Source: Balneola sp.
Lineage (GTDB): Bacteria > Bacteroidota > Rhodothermia > Balneolales > Balneolaceae
Reading direction: 5' to 3'
DNA: 64,000 nucleotides
NCBI GenBank assembly: GCA_017643645.1
Contig: JAEPNB010000005.1
Coordinates: forward strand, 1-64,000
The notes beneath the pieces were generated by a model, which worked only from the letters and a program-made list of their open reading frames with translations, was not told where the DNA came from and did not search any database. Within the stretch, counting starts at the first letter, position 1; every line of letters starts with the position of its first letter. Both the position numbers and the translations under genes were made by a program. Below, in pieces: positions 51,969 to 62,152 of the stretch.

Positions 51969-52610
51969 CTATGGTGCAATATGAATATGTGTTTTTGAAT
52001 GTAACGGCATTTCAAATATCTGCTGTTCTATATACTTCAAATGATCTTCATTGTTAACAAAATCAATTTCTGTAGCATTTATTGTAATTAACGGAGATCT
52101 GTTATAGTGATAGAAAAAATGGTTATAAGCGTCGTTCAGTTCTTTTAAATAATCTCTGGTAATATGTTGTTCATAATCTCTTCCTCGTCTGTCAATATTT
52201 TCCATCAAACGGTCAACAGACGATTGTATAAAAATAATCAAATCAGGCTGAGGTGCAATTCCCTGCATTATATTAAAGATATTATCATACAGAGCCATTT
52301 CATCCTGATCCAGGTTTAAGCGTGCAAATATTCTGTCTTTATCAAAAATATAATCTGATACAGTTACCTGACTAAACAGATCCTGACTCATCATATTTTG
52401 TTGCTGTTTAAACCGACTTGCCAGGAAAGCCAACTGAGTCTGGAATGCATACCGTTCTCTGTCTTCATAAAATTTTGGGAGAAATGGATTGTCCTCAAAC
52501 TCTTCCAACACAATTCTGGCGTTCCTTCTTTCCGCAATTAAATGCGCCAATGAAGTTTTCCCTGCTCCAATTACACCTTCAATAGCAATAAAATCAAAAT
52601 GGTTCGGCAT
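51969..52610 (-). CDS. deoxynucleoside kinase family protein
   Basis: A P-loop kinase of the dCK/dGK/dNK type: AIEGVIGAGKTSLAHLIAER (Walker A), EEFEDNPFLPKFYED, QLAFLASRFKQQ, VSDYIFDKDRIFA and RRGRDYEQHITRDYL (lid). These phosphorylate deoxynucleosides for salvage. The 213-residue length is typical. It begins on the base after the folK stop, so folK and this gene are tightly coupled, an arrangement seen in Bacteroidetes. Confidence 0.88.
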   Translation of the reverse strand: MPNHFDFIAIEGVIGAGKTSLAHLIAERRNARIVLEEFEDNPFLPKFYEDRERYAFQTQLAFLASRFKQQQNMMSQDLFSQVTVSDYIFDKDRIFARLNLDQDEMALYDNIFNIMQGIAPQPDLIIFIQSSVDRLMENIDRRGRDYEQHITRDYLKELNDAYNHFFYHYNRSPLITINATEIDFVNNEDHLKYIEQQIFEMPLHSKTHIHIAP

Positions 52611-53099
52611 TTACCAGGCTAACTTTGTTTTTTCTATTCTGATTTGAGGAGCGTTCTCAATCATCTCCTCTATAGTCTGAGCGTTTTGTTTGTCTTTCCA
52701 ATCAGGTAAAACCTCTTTCAACGGTAACAGAACAAACAATCTGTTTTTATACTCAGCATGTGGAATAATAAGGTTATCTGTTTCAAGCACCAAGTCATCA
52801 TAAGCAATTATATCTAGATCTATGGTTCTTGACGTCCACTTTGGATATCGGGATGGTCTGCCTTGTTTTTTCTCTTGTTTTTTGAGCTCGTTGAACAACT
52901 GAGATGGGCTTAGATCAGTATCAATCTTAATGACTGCATTCAGAAAATCATCCTCGCTTGGGCCAACCGGTTCAGATTTATAAACAGAAGATGACAAGAC
53001 TCCTGCTTCACTCAATGCTTCTAAAAATTCTTTGGCAGTGATAAGTTGCCTGTGAGGGTCATTCAGATTCGATCCAAGTGCAATTATTACCTGGGCCAT
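52611..53099 (-). CDS. folK: folate pathway HPPK (6-hydroxymethyl-dihydropterin pyrophosphokinase)
   Basis: HPPK transfers pyrophosphate to 6-hydroxymethyl-dihydropterin before the sulfonamide-sensitive step. IALGSNLNDPHRQL, YKSEPVGPSEDDFLNAVI, RYPKWTSRTIDLDIIAYDDL and IPHAEYKNRLFVLLPL are the standard motifs. The 162-residue length is normal. It overlaps folB at the 5' end by 13 bases, giving the successive folate-pathway pair folB-folK. Confidence 0.93.
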   Translation of the reverse strand: MAQVIIALGSNLNDPHRQLITAKEFLEALSEAGVLSSSVYKSEPVGPSEDDFLNAVIKIDTDLSPSQLFNELKKQEKKQGRPSRYPKWTSRTIDLDIIAYDDLVLETDNLIIPHAEYKNRLFVLLPLKEVLPDWKDKQNAQTIEEMIENAPQIRIEKTKLAW

Positions 53100-53443
53100 T
53101 GCATTGTAACTTCAGAGTATTCCGTTTCGCCTTCCATGGGTGGGTTAAGCTTTCTAACTTTTACTTCTAAACTGTCGATGTCAAATTCTGTACTTAGTTT
53201 TTCACCAATCTTTAAAGAAATAGTTTCTATCAGGTTCATGGAGTTACTTTTCATGATTTCTTCAACCATCGAACGTGCTTTTGCATAATCAATAGTTTCT
53301 GAAATATCATCCGTTTCGGCAGCTTTTTGTAATGATAAAATAAAGCACAGATCTACCTCAAAAATATTCCCGATGATCTTTTCCTGTTCAAAGACCCCAT
53401 GAAGACCATGAAATTTGAGCCCTTTTATTACGAGCTTATCCAT
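53087..53443 (-). CDS. folB: dihydroneopterin aldolase
   Basis: The enzyme cleaves dihydroneopterin to the substrate of FolK. KLVIKGLKFHGLHGVFEQE is the opening signature, YAKARSMVEEIMKSNSMNLI continues it, and VRKLNPPMEGETEYSEV is the C-terminal signature of this small protein (118 residues). It lies four bases after dnaA and overlaps folK by 13 bases. Confidence 0.92.
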   Translation of the reverse strand: MDKLVIKGLKFHGLHGVFEQEKIIGNIFEVDLCFILSLQKAAETDDISETIDYAKARSMVEEIMKSNSMNLIETISLKIGEKLSTEFDIDSLEVKVRKLNPPMEGETEYSEVTMQWPR

Positions 53444-53447
53444 GATT

Positions 53448-54890
53448 TTAAAGGCTGGCTACTTCGATACGCTGCTGAAGTTCATCAAGCATTTTTTTGT
53501 GCTTATGACTTGTGGTAACTCTTTCCTCGACCGTAGAAATTGCATGTATTACTGTGGAATGATCACGCCCGCCAAAATGAAGACCTATTGTTTTCAAGCT
53601 GGATTTAGTGTACTTCTTGGAAAAGTACATTGCAATTTGTCGCGCTTCAACAATCTCTTGCTTTCGGGTTTTTTCGCGAACTTTATTGGTATCAATTCCG
53701 AAATAGTCACATACATAATTCTGAATTGATTCTATGGAAATCTGTGTGTTGGATTCTTTCACCATATCTTTAAGAACACGTTTTGCCATAACTAAATCAA
53801 TGTCATCAATGTTTTGAAGAGATGCGTGAGCCAGTAATTTTATGATAGCTCCTTCCAGATCCCGAACATTTGATTTAAAATTATGAGCAATGAATTCTAT
53901 GATCTCTGAATCAATTTCTATTCCGTTATCCTGAGCCTTTCTTTCCAGAATTGCATATCTGGTTTCGTATTCCGGCATTTGTAAGTCAGCACTTAACCCC
54001 CATCCAAATCTTGAGATCAACCTTTCTTCAATATCCGGCACATCTTTAGGTGCTCTGTCACTACTCAATATAATTTGCTTACCATCCTGATGAAGCGCAT
54101 TAAAAATGTGAAAGAATTCTTCCTGAGTTTTTTCTTTTCCACTGAAAAACTGAATGTCATCTACAATCAAGACATCAATATTTCTATAGAACATGGAAAA
54201 TTCACTTGCACGATTATTTCTGATAGCATGTACAAATTCATTAGTAAAAGACTCTGAAGAAATATAAAGCACAGATTTTTCGTCACCGAACTTCTGCTTT
54301 ATCTTATTTCCGATGCTTTGTGCAAGATGAGTTTTTCCAAGACCCGTTGGGCCATATATAAAAAGCGGGTTGAAAGAGTTGCTACCCGGATTATCAGCTA
54401 TTGCCATTGCAGCGGAACGAGCAAGCCTGTTGCAATCGCCCTCGATAAACCGATCAAAAACATATGAGCTGTTCAGATTGGAATCTACTTTCGTTTTTTT
54501 GATTCCCGGAATCACAAAAGGATTCTCTATTCTTTCAGGATAGTAATCCTTATATCCTCCGTTCATTTCCTGAGGCTCAACCGGTCCCATTGGTCGTTGC
54601 GGCAAACGAATCGAGCGGTTGTGTTCAAAATGCTCAGACTTCTCCATAACTATGGAATATTCAAGCTTACCTTCAGGACCTAAAACCTTCGCGAGAGTGG
54701 AACGCAACATTGAGTAGTAATGCTCTTCCAGCCATTCATACCAAAACTGACTGGGAACCTGTATGGTTAACGTATTATCTGCGAGAGAAATCGGTTTGAT
54801 AGGTTCAAACCAAGACTTAAATTTCTGATAGCTTATGTTGTCTTTAATAATGTCTAAGCACTCATTCCATGCTTCCTCAGCAGATATCAT
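53448..54890 (-). CDS. dnaA: chromosomal replication initiator DnaA
   Basis: DnaA opens the chromosome origin. Domain I (EEAWNECLDIIKDNISYQKF) is followed by a short linker and an AAA+ domain with Walker A GPTGLGKTHLAQSIGNKI, Walker B DVLIVDDIQFF and sensor segments. Domain IV with GRDHSTVIHAISTVEER binds DnaA boxes. I chose the ATG at 54890; a TTG four codons upstream is also possible. Length is 480. It points away from the candidate origin and leads the operon of folB, folK, dNK, DUF4834 and TPR genes. Confidence 0.96.
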   Translation of the reverse strand: MISAEEAWNECLDIIKDNISYQKFKSWFEPIKPISLADNTLTIQVPSQFWYEWLEEHYYSMLRSTLAKVLGPEGKLEYSIVMEKSEHFEHNRSIRLPQRPMGPVEPQEMNGGYKDYYPERIENPFVIPGIKKTKVDSNLNSSYVFDRFIEGDCNRLARSAAMAIADNPGSNSFNPLFIYGPTGLGKTHLAQSIGNKIKQKFGDEKSVLYISSESFTNEFVHAIRNNRASEFSMFYRNIDVLIVDDIQFFSGKEKTQEEFFHIFNALHQDGKQIILSSDRAPKDVPDIEERLISRFGWGLSADLQMPEYETRYAILERKAQDNGIEIDSEIIEFIAHNFKSNVRDLEGAIIKLLAHASLQNIDDIDLVMAKRVLKDMVKESNTQISIESIQNYVCDYFGIDTNKVREKTRKQEIVEARQIAMYFSKKYTKSSLKTIGLHFGGRDHSTVIHAISTVEERVTTSHKHKKMLDELQQRIEVASL

Positions 54891-54902
54891 CCTCAATTCC
54901 AA

Positions 54903-55257
54903 ATCTCCTAAAAAAATTTTGCCTTTAAACCCCAGATGAAAGGCTAGTTATCCACAGCAAAAATTTGCTGGTTTGTTATAATCTTGAATTGAAAATGAAG
55001 AATTATTTGGCTCAAGTCAAACACAATAAATATGAAATTTCAAAAGTTATCCACATTAGCAAATCATCTTTAAATTATTGCGCCGCAACAACTTAAAATT
55101 AATAGACGATTTAGTTAATTTTTAACTTGACATGCCATAACATTGCCGTAACAAAGAAACAGCCCTTTGAGCGGGGGGAGTCGGAAACAAATATTTTTTT
55201 TTCCACAAGTTTTCCACATTTTATTTTTTGTCTTGGAAAAGCGCTTTTGTAAAATTG
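54903..55257. other. candidate chromosome origin (oriC)
   Basis: This 355-base gap upstream of dnaA holds four DnaA-box-like 9-mers in one orientation: TTATCCACA at 54948-54956 and 55047-55055, and TTTTCCACA at 55199-55207 and 55210-55218. AT-rich stretches (55056-55140 and 55185-55260) could serve as unwinding elements. The position next to dnaA is the classical one. GC-skew data would confirm it. Confidence 0.75.
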
Positions 55258-56121
55258 TTATTCTTTTGAAACCACTAAAAATCTATCCTTTTCATCCAAG
55301 TCTTTCATCGTTTTAACTTTCCAGTTTAAAGACTTGAAAAGCCGAGCAACTTCATCGGAATGGTTTTCATGAATCTCCAGATAAACTTTCCCATTCCTGC
55401 TAAGATTTTTAGCACAAAACCTTTCAATAGCTCCATACATTCCTGACGTACTTTTGCAGAATAATGCCATATGCGGTTCAAAGTCTTTCACCTCTTTATC
55501 TAAACCGGTTTCTTCTTCTTCAAGAATGTATGGTGGGTTTGAGACAATGATGTCAAAACTCGCGTCCTGAATTCTGGTTTCAACATCAAATAAGTCATGT
55601 TTCACAAAATTCACTTCCACATTATTGAACTCTGCATTTTCTTTTGCCAGCGACAGAGCTTCTTCCGAAATATCAATTCCTTTAATGCTCCATGAATCAA
55701 ATTCTTTTTTAAGTGCTATAGGTATACAACCGGAGCCGGTTCCTATATCTAAAATTGAGAGGCTTTTTTTTCCTTCGTTCTCTTCACAAATAAGCTGAAC
55801 AAGCTGCTCGGTTTCTTGTCGCGGTATGAGCACGCTTGAATTCACACGCAAAATTGAATTATAAAATTCTGCTTCTCCTGTTATGTACTGTAAGGGCTCA
55901 TGATTTGCTCTTCTTTGCACCAGAGGTCTGAGACTATCCAGTTCTTCTGAGGAAAGCGGACGATCGAATTTAAGATATAAATCGAGTCTTTTTATTTTCA
56001 AGACGTACGCCAACAGCCACTCAATACTTAATCGAGATGATTTTACTTCCTTCTTATCGAAATAGGTAGTTCCCCATTTCAGCATAGAAAGTACTGTCCA
56101 CTCGGTACGAGTGTTGGGCAT
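55258..56121 (-). CDS. prmC: peptide chain release factor N5-glutamine methyltransferase
   Basis: PrmC methylates the GGQ glutamine of release factors RF1 and RF2. QYITGEAEFYNSILRVNSSV, LIPRQETEQLV, ILDIGTGSGCIPIAL (SAM site) and the catalytic IIVSNPPYI are present. The 287-residue length is standard. Its ATG overlaps the preceding gene's stop by one base (TAATG). Confidence 0.94.
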   Translation of the reverse strand: MPNTRTEWTVLSMLKWGTTYFDKKEVKSSRLSIEWLLAYVLKIKRLDLYLKFDRPLSSEELDSLRPLVQRRANHEPLQYITGEAEFYNSILRVNSSVLIPRQETEQLVQLICEENEGKKSLSILDIGTGSGCIPIALKKEFDSWSIKGIDISEEALSLAKENAEFNNVEVNFVKHDLFDVETRIQDASFDIIVSNPPYILEEEETGLDKEVKDFEPHMALFCKSTSGMYGAIERFCAKNLSRNGKVYLEIHENHSDEVARLFKSLNWKVKTMKDLDEKDRFLVVSKE

Positions 56122-56519
56122 TACTCGTCTTCTTTATCTTCTTTAGGTACATCAGAAATCTGCTCTTCCTGAACTGTTAAGCCAAAGCGCTTTCCAAAAT
56201 CAATAATAAAATCAATCACATTCGATTCTACATTTCTTTCTTCAGATAAAGAACTGCCTCTAAATCCCATCCTTCCACCAGTCTTTTTAAGAACAATCTT
56301 GTTATGATCTTGTGTGTTCTCAAATATACAAGTCAGAGTAACACTTGAATTTATCTGCTTTTCATACTCTTCGTACACAGCAACAAAAAGTTTATCTTTG
56401 TCTCCTTCTTTACTATGCTCATAAATGAACTTTGGCGCATATTCTTTAAACATCTTGTCTGACATTCTGCGCAAAGTTGCAGCAGGTCCAAAAACCAGAA
56501 ACGTGGTATGTGAATTCAT
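56121..56519 (-). CDS. conserved hypothetical protein
   Basis: This 132-residue protein of unknown family starts TTFLVFGPAATLRRMSDKMF and has a central KKTGGRMGFRGSSLSEE segment; the end is acidic. It has no signal peptide or membrane helix. Translation is coupled to prmC by a one-base overlap, which supports it being a real gene. Confidence 0.65.
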   Translation of the reverse strand: MNSHTTFLVFGPAATLRRMSDKMFKEYAPKFIYEHSKEGDKDKLFVAVYEEYEKQINSSVTLTCIFENTQDHNKIVLKKTGGRMGFRGSSLSEERNVESNVIDFIIDFGKRFGLTVQEEQISDVPKEDKEDE

Positions 56520-56645
56520 ACTCAGTATTTATTTCGTATTAAATTTTGGCTGAAAATAACATCTTATTGACTTAAGGCAATAAGAAAATCCGTTATTTTT
56601 CGTTGAATTTGTGTTACCTTTCTTTTCATGCAAAACTTTACCGAT

Positions 56646-57455
56646 ATGAAAAAGTTATTTTTATTAATCTTAGCGATTTTTACGTTGCTTCTTACTTCAA
56701 ATGCTTTCGCACAGTTTGGAGAGCCGGAAGTTAGAAAAAAAGAGGTTCCGAAGAATTTATATGATGAAGGGTACAGATCCGGGTTCGGATTTCTGTTCGG
56801 AGCTAATGACTTTGGTTTCGGAGTTGGGGGACAATATCGCAAAGTTTTGAACCGCTATACTGAAGCTCATCTTACTTTTAAAATATCAGGTATTAAAGAT
56901 CCCAGAGAACAGACATTCATTGATTACTTCTTCGGAACCAAAACCGTTCCTGATAAATACAAAAGAGTAATTTCATTTCCGTTATCTCTTGGTCTGAAAA
57001 AAAGATTTCTTGCCAAACAAATTTCTGACAATTTCAGAGTTTTCGGCAGCCTTAGCGGAGGTCCCGTATTTGCTTTTTCCTATCCTTACTATAATGACAG
57101 TAACAATAATGGGTTCAGGGAAAATGATCCAACATTATACGATAGGTTTGAACGAACCAATGATATTTTTTCAGGATGGAATGACGGGGACTGGCATCTT
57201 GGTTTAACCGGAAGCGCAGAAATTGGTATCGATTTTAATAGTAATTTTGCGAATCTGCAAAGTTTCCAGTTTGGTTACAACTTCTTCTATTTTGATAATG
57301 GTCTGCAAATTCTGGAGCCTGCTAAACCTTTGTTTGGAGCAAACGGCTCCCCCAGATATAGTGGCGGAAAATTGCAAACCACCACTAACTATGACCCCAA
57401 AAAATATTATGGTTCAGCCCAGATCAGTTTTATTTTTGGTTGGATGTGGGATTAA
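56646..57455 (+). CDS. secreted, probable outer-membrane beta-barrel protein
   Basis: A signal peptide (LFLLILAIFTLLLTSNAFAQ) is followed by alternating aromatic strands (SGFGFLFGANDFGFGVGGQ, EIGIDFNSNFANLQSFQFGY, and a final SAQISFIFGWMWD). The terminal aromatic residue and repeated Gly/aromatic strands fit an outer-membrane barrel; no ligand can be named. I chose the second ATG, which starts the signal peptide. The 3' end overlaps the convergent HAD gene by four bases. Confidence 0.68.
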   Translation: MKKLFLLILAIFTLLLTSNAFAQFGEPEVRKKEVPKNLYDEGYRSGFGFLFGANDFGFGVGGQYRKVLNRYTEAHLTFKISGIKDPREQTFIDYFFGTKTVPDKYKRVISFPLSLGLKKRFLAKQISDNFRVFGSLSGGPVFAFSYPYYNDSNNNGFRENDPTLYDRFERTNDIFSGWNDGDWHLGLTGSAEIGIDFNSNFANLQSFQFGYNFFYFDNGLQILEPAKPLFGANGSPRYSGGKLQTTTNYDPKKYYGSAQISFIFGWMWD

Positions 57456-58150
57456 CCACTTACCAATTTAGCAAACCATTCTTCGGGCTCCGATAGATCC
57501 GAGATAATAATATCCGGCTTGTATACTTCTAATTCTTCTTTTGAAAACCGGCCGGTTGTTACTGCAACACACTTCATTCCGGCATATTTAGCACATTCAA
57601 CATCCCGGGGAGTATCACCGATAATTATAAATTTTGACGGATCTGTTTCTATATCAAGGTTTTTTTGCACCTCTTTGAGTGCAATTAGCGGTAGTTGATT
57701 TCGGTCTTTATCAAACTCACCAAACGCACCGAATTTAAAGCTGTAATCGATGTCAGCTACTTTCAGTTTTGCCTTAGCCGCACTGGGATAATTACCCGTA
57801 AGTAATCCGATGTACGCTCCCATTTCTTCAAAGAAAGAGATCGCCTCATCAACATAAAAGTGCCTTGTGATATGATCTGATAACATCTCAAGATCTGTTC
57901 TTTTAAGATATTCTGATTTTAAATTTTTATATAAATCTTCATCAAAATCATGATTTATTAAAAACGAAGTCAAAATATCGTGGTCTGTTCTTCCGGAAAA
58001 CCCTTCTTTCTCCATATCCGGATAATCGATCTCAAGATCATCCAGAATTCTCCGGATTAAAGGACGGTTAAATTTCCTGTCAACAGTTAGTAAAGTTCCA
58101 TCAATATCAAAGAGTATTACCCAGGGATGTTCTGTATTCAAAATATGCAA
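57452..58150 (-). CDS. HAD-family hydrolase (phosphoglycolate phosphatase-like)
   Basis: HAD phosphatase motifs are present: motif I LFDIDGTLLTVD, motif II IGLLTGNYP, motif III Lys region, and motif IV IIIGDTPRDVECAKYAGM. The substrate is unknown; it resembles phosphoglycolate phosphatase-like members. The start is TTG with no clear ribosome site, so it is uncertain. A short palindrome, ATAGTTTA-TT-TAAACTAT (58150-58167), overlaps this start and lies before the divergent eno gene. Confidence 0.8.
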   Translation of the reverse strand: MHILNTEHPWVILFDIDGTLLTVDRKFNRPLIRRILDDLEIDYPDMEKEGFSGRTDHDILTSFLINHDFDEDLYKNLKSEYLKRTDLEMLSDHITRHFYVDEAISFFEEMGAYIGLLTGNYPSAAKAKLKVADIDYSFKFGAFGEFDKDRNQLPLIALKEVQKNLDIETDPSKFIIIGDTPRDVECAKYAGMKCVAVTTGRFSKEELEVYKPDIIISDLSEPEEWFAKLVSG

Positions 58151-58259
58151 TAGTTTATTTAAACTATAAGTTACGAAAGCCTCAATAAAAGGGCTTTAAG
58201 AACATGTTAAATCGTGGTACCTTTATTAACTCAAAAATTAATTTACCCGGAGACTTTAA

Positions 58260-59546
<1,287 letters not shown>

Positions 59547-59562
59547 TTTATAGAATAACTTT

Positions 59563-60645
59563 ATGAGACTTTTTCTTGCATTAATTTTTTCATTCTGGAC
59601 GCTTCAGTTAACAGCTCAGAACGATTATATACATCCTAGCAAAACCGGGGACGAGCTTATTGATTCACTTCAATTAAATTATTCTGTTACCAACGCGCAA
59701 TCTTATAATTCTGCGCGGGATGCTATGTTCGAGCAAATTGATAAAAAGAATGGGAATGAGATATCCTGCGTATATACCGGATATACGATTACATTTACTG
59801 ATCGTCTGGATGCACAAGGAAATCAGTCAGCAAGTGATTTTAACACAGAACATTCATGGCCACAAAGTTTCTTTGATAAAAACGCGCCCATGCGTGCAGA
59901 CATACATCATCTATATCCTACCAGAGTTGATGCAAATGGAGCAAGGGGTAGCTTTAAGTTTGATGAAATTCCTGACCAAAATACTTCTAAATGGTACAGA
60001 GAAAACTCAAATCAAACTTCTGTACCAACGTCAAATATTGACGAGTACAGCGAACTACTTAACAACACTTCCTTTGAACCAAGAGAAGATCATAAAGGAA
60101 ATGTAGCAAGAGCCATGTTTTACTTCTGGACGATCTATCAGGATAATTCCAGCATTATAAACGATGGAACAGACAATGAAGCCTTCTTTAATAGTATGAA
60201 AGATGTTTTGCTTACATGGCACGATGCCGATCCCGTTGATCAAACCGAAGTGGATAGAAGTATTGGTGTTGAAAACGTACAAGGCAACAGAAATCCTTTT
60301 GTTCATGATACAACTCTTGTTCGCAGAGCTTTTTTTGGTGGCATGCCCGTTTCAAATGAAGAAGTTGTTTTGAACTCTCCTGATGTTGTTTCCCTGAATC
60401 AGAATTATCCAAACCCATTTAATCCGAGTACAGTTATAAGTTATCGTTTAAAGAAAGCACAAAGCGTTACACTTTCTGTTTTCGATCAATTGGGGAGAAG
60501 GGTTGCTTTACTCCATAATGGAACAGCTACAAGCGGAGAAAACAGCGTAACATTTGATGCATCAAGTCTTGGCTCAGGAGTATACTTTTATCGTCTTACA
60601 ACGGAATCATCAGTTTTGACAAAAAAAATGCTTTTGATCAAGTAG
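59563..60645 (+). CDS. secreted endonuclease I with Por/T9SS sorting tail
   Basis: A signal peptide (FSFWTLQLTAQ) precedes an EndA-type nuclease domain: FNTEHSWPQSFFDKN, MRADIHHLYPTRVDAN, HKGNVARAMFYFWTIY and VQGNRNPFVHD, the His-metal nuclease motifs. The C-terminus is a sorting domain NYPNPFNPSTVISYRLK, VSVFDQLGRRV, GVYFYRLTTESS, KKMLLIK. It would be exported through the type IX route and degrade DNA outside the cell. Its closeness to eno has no functional meaning that I can see. Confidence 0.9.
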   Translation: MRLFLALIFSFWTLQLTAQNDYIHPSKTGDELIDSLQLNYSVTNAQSYNSARDAMFEQIDKKNGNEISCVYTGYTITFTDRLDAQGNQSASDFNTEHSWPQSFFDKNAPMRADIHHLYPTRVDANGARGSFKFDEIPDQNTSKWYRENSNQTSVPTSNIDEYSELLNNTSFEPREDHKGNVARAMFYFWTIYQDNSSIINDGTDNEAFFNSMKDVLLTWHDADPVDQTEVDRSIGVENVQGNRNPFVHDTTLVRRAFFGGMPVSNEEVVLNSPDVVSLNQNYPNPFNPSTVISYRLKKAQSVTLSVFDQLGRRVALLHNGTATSGENSVTFDASSLGSGVYFYRLTTESSVLTKKMLLIK

Positions 60646-60697
60646 GATATACGAGTACAACTACATTTTTTCGTCTGATTATTTGTACTATTGGAGC

Positions 60698-61828
60698 ATG
60701 AGAATTACTTCGCAGGAATTGCTTCATTTTAGAAATCATGTTAAAACCTCGGTTAACTGGGCACCACACCTTAATGTAATAACCGGGCCAAATGGTGCCG
60801 GGAAAACCAGCCTGATCGACGCCATTCATTTTTTATGCATGTCCCGAAGTTTTGTATCTACAACTGATCAATATGTCATAAACAGTGACGAAAAATATTT
60901 CATGATCAAAGGTCATTTTGAAGGCAAAATTCGTTCTGAATTTGATGTAAGTTGCTCTTATTCTCGCGGAGATGGAAAGAAGATTTTCGTAAATGATTCC
61001 CCGTTAGACAGGCTTTCTGATTTAATAGGCATGGTTCCCGTTGTTGTTCTTGCTCCTGATGACAAAAAGCTTACACTCGAAGGTCCGATTGAGAGGCGAT
61101 CGTTTCTTGACTCTTTTATCAGTCAAATTTCGATCTCTTATCTCCGGGATTTAATTGATTACAGAAAGGTTAGAAGGCAGCGGAATACTCTTTTAAAAGA
61201 TTTTCAAGGCTCTGTTTCAGTATTAAAATCATATTTAGAGCCATGGAACATTCAGCTAGTAGAAAGCGGGTCAAGAATAATAGCGGCTCGTTTTGCTGTG
61301 CTGGAAAACTTTAAAGCATACCTCGAGAGAGATTATGCCATGATCTCAGGAATGGACTTAACTACCGGACTTGAATATCAAACTTTTTGCGAGCCTTCTG
61401 TCAACGCTCAGGATATTCAGATACAGTATGAACAAGTTCTTGAACAAACTATAGACAAAGAAATAGAAAGAGAACAAACACTGACCGGCCCTCATAAAGA
61501 TGAAGTAATTTTTTATCTGGATGATTTTGAACTTCGAAGGTTTGGATCGCAGGGACAACACAGATTATTTGCTCTTTCTCTGAAACTCGCTCAACTTCAT
61601 TATTACTCTGATGAGCTGGACGATCTCCCCATTTTAATGCTGGATGATGTTTTCGGAGACCTCGATCTCAAAAAGACTGAAATCCTTCTGAATGCTTTGC
61701 AGGATCATGAAGGGCAGACTTTTATAACCTCTGCAAATCCGGTACCTTTCGAAGAATATGTCGACTTTGACGGGAATAGAAATAAATTCTTTTCTGTTAA
61801 AGATGGTGTAATTAAGGAAGAAGAATGA
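60698..61828 (+). CDS. recF: recombination protein RecF
   Basis: RecF loads RecA at stalled forks and gaps. An SMC-like ATPase: Walker A GPNGAGKTSLIDAI at about residue 30, DSFISQISISYLRDLI in the middle, and the signature and Walker B segment FGSQGQHRLFALSLKL and PILMLDDVFGDLDLKK near the end. I chose the ATG at 60698 (GGAG just upstream) over a TTG five codons earlier. It overlaps the DUF721 gene by four bases. dnaN is not in the window. Confidence 0.94.
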   Translation: MRITSQELLHFRNHVKTSVNWAPHLNVITGPNGAGKTSLIDAIHFLCMSRSFVSTTDQYVINSDEKYFMIKGHFEGKIRSEFDVSCSYSRGDGKKIFVNDSPLDRLSDLIGMVPVVVLAPDDKKLTLEGPIERRSFLDSFISQISISYLRDLIDYRKVRRQRNTLLKDFQGSVSVLKSYLEPWNIQLVESGSRIIAARFAVLENFKAYLERDYAMISGMDLTTGLEYQTFCEPSVNAQDIQIQYEQVLEQTIDKEIEREQTLTGPHKDEVIFYLDDFELRRFGSQGQHRLFALSLKLAQLHYYSDELDDLPILMLDDVFGDLDLKKTEILLNALQDHEGQTFITSANPVPFEEYVDFDGNRNKFFSVKDGVIKEEE

Positions 61829-62118
61829 GATTTGATACTCCAAAACCAATAAGTGATTCACTCCAAAAATATCTGGATAAGTTTCCTCATAAAAAGAAGC
61901 TCAGGCAAGGAATGGTGCTCGCTGTTTGGGAAGAAGTTGTTGGTAAACGTATCGCATCTCAGGTTACGGATATACACTTTGAATCAGGAAAACTGGTTAT
62001 TAAAGTATCTAATCAGGTTTGGAGACATGAAATTCACGCCAACCGCTTTAGCATTGCAAAAAGGTTAAATACCAGAGTAAAAGCCCAGATCGTTGGCGAC
62101 ATCATTGTTCGAAGTTAG
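61825..62118 (+). CDS. DUF721 family protein
   Basis: The small DUF721 protein (97 residues) has QGMVLAVWEEVVGKRIASQV and VIKVSNQVWRHEIHANR, typical of the family that often follows recF. Some members bind nucleic acid or replication proteins. Translation is coupled to recF by the ATGA overlap. Confidence 0.88.
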   Translation: MRFDTPKPISDSLQKYLDKFPHKKKLRQGMVLAVWEEVVGKRIASQVTDIHFESGKLVIKVSNQVWRHEIHANRFSIAKRLNTRVKAQIVGDIIVRS

Positions 62119-62152
62119 TTGAATAAGGTCGTATTCAAATCTATATTAAATT

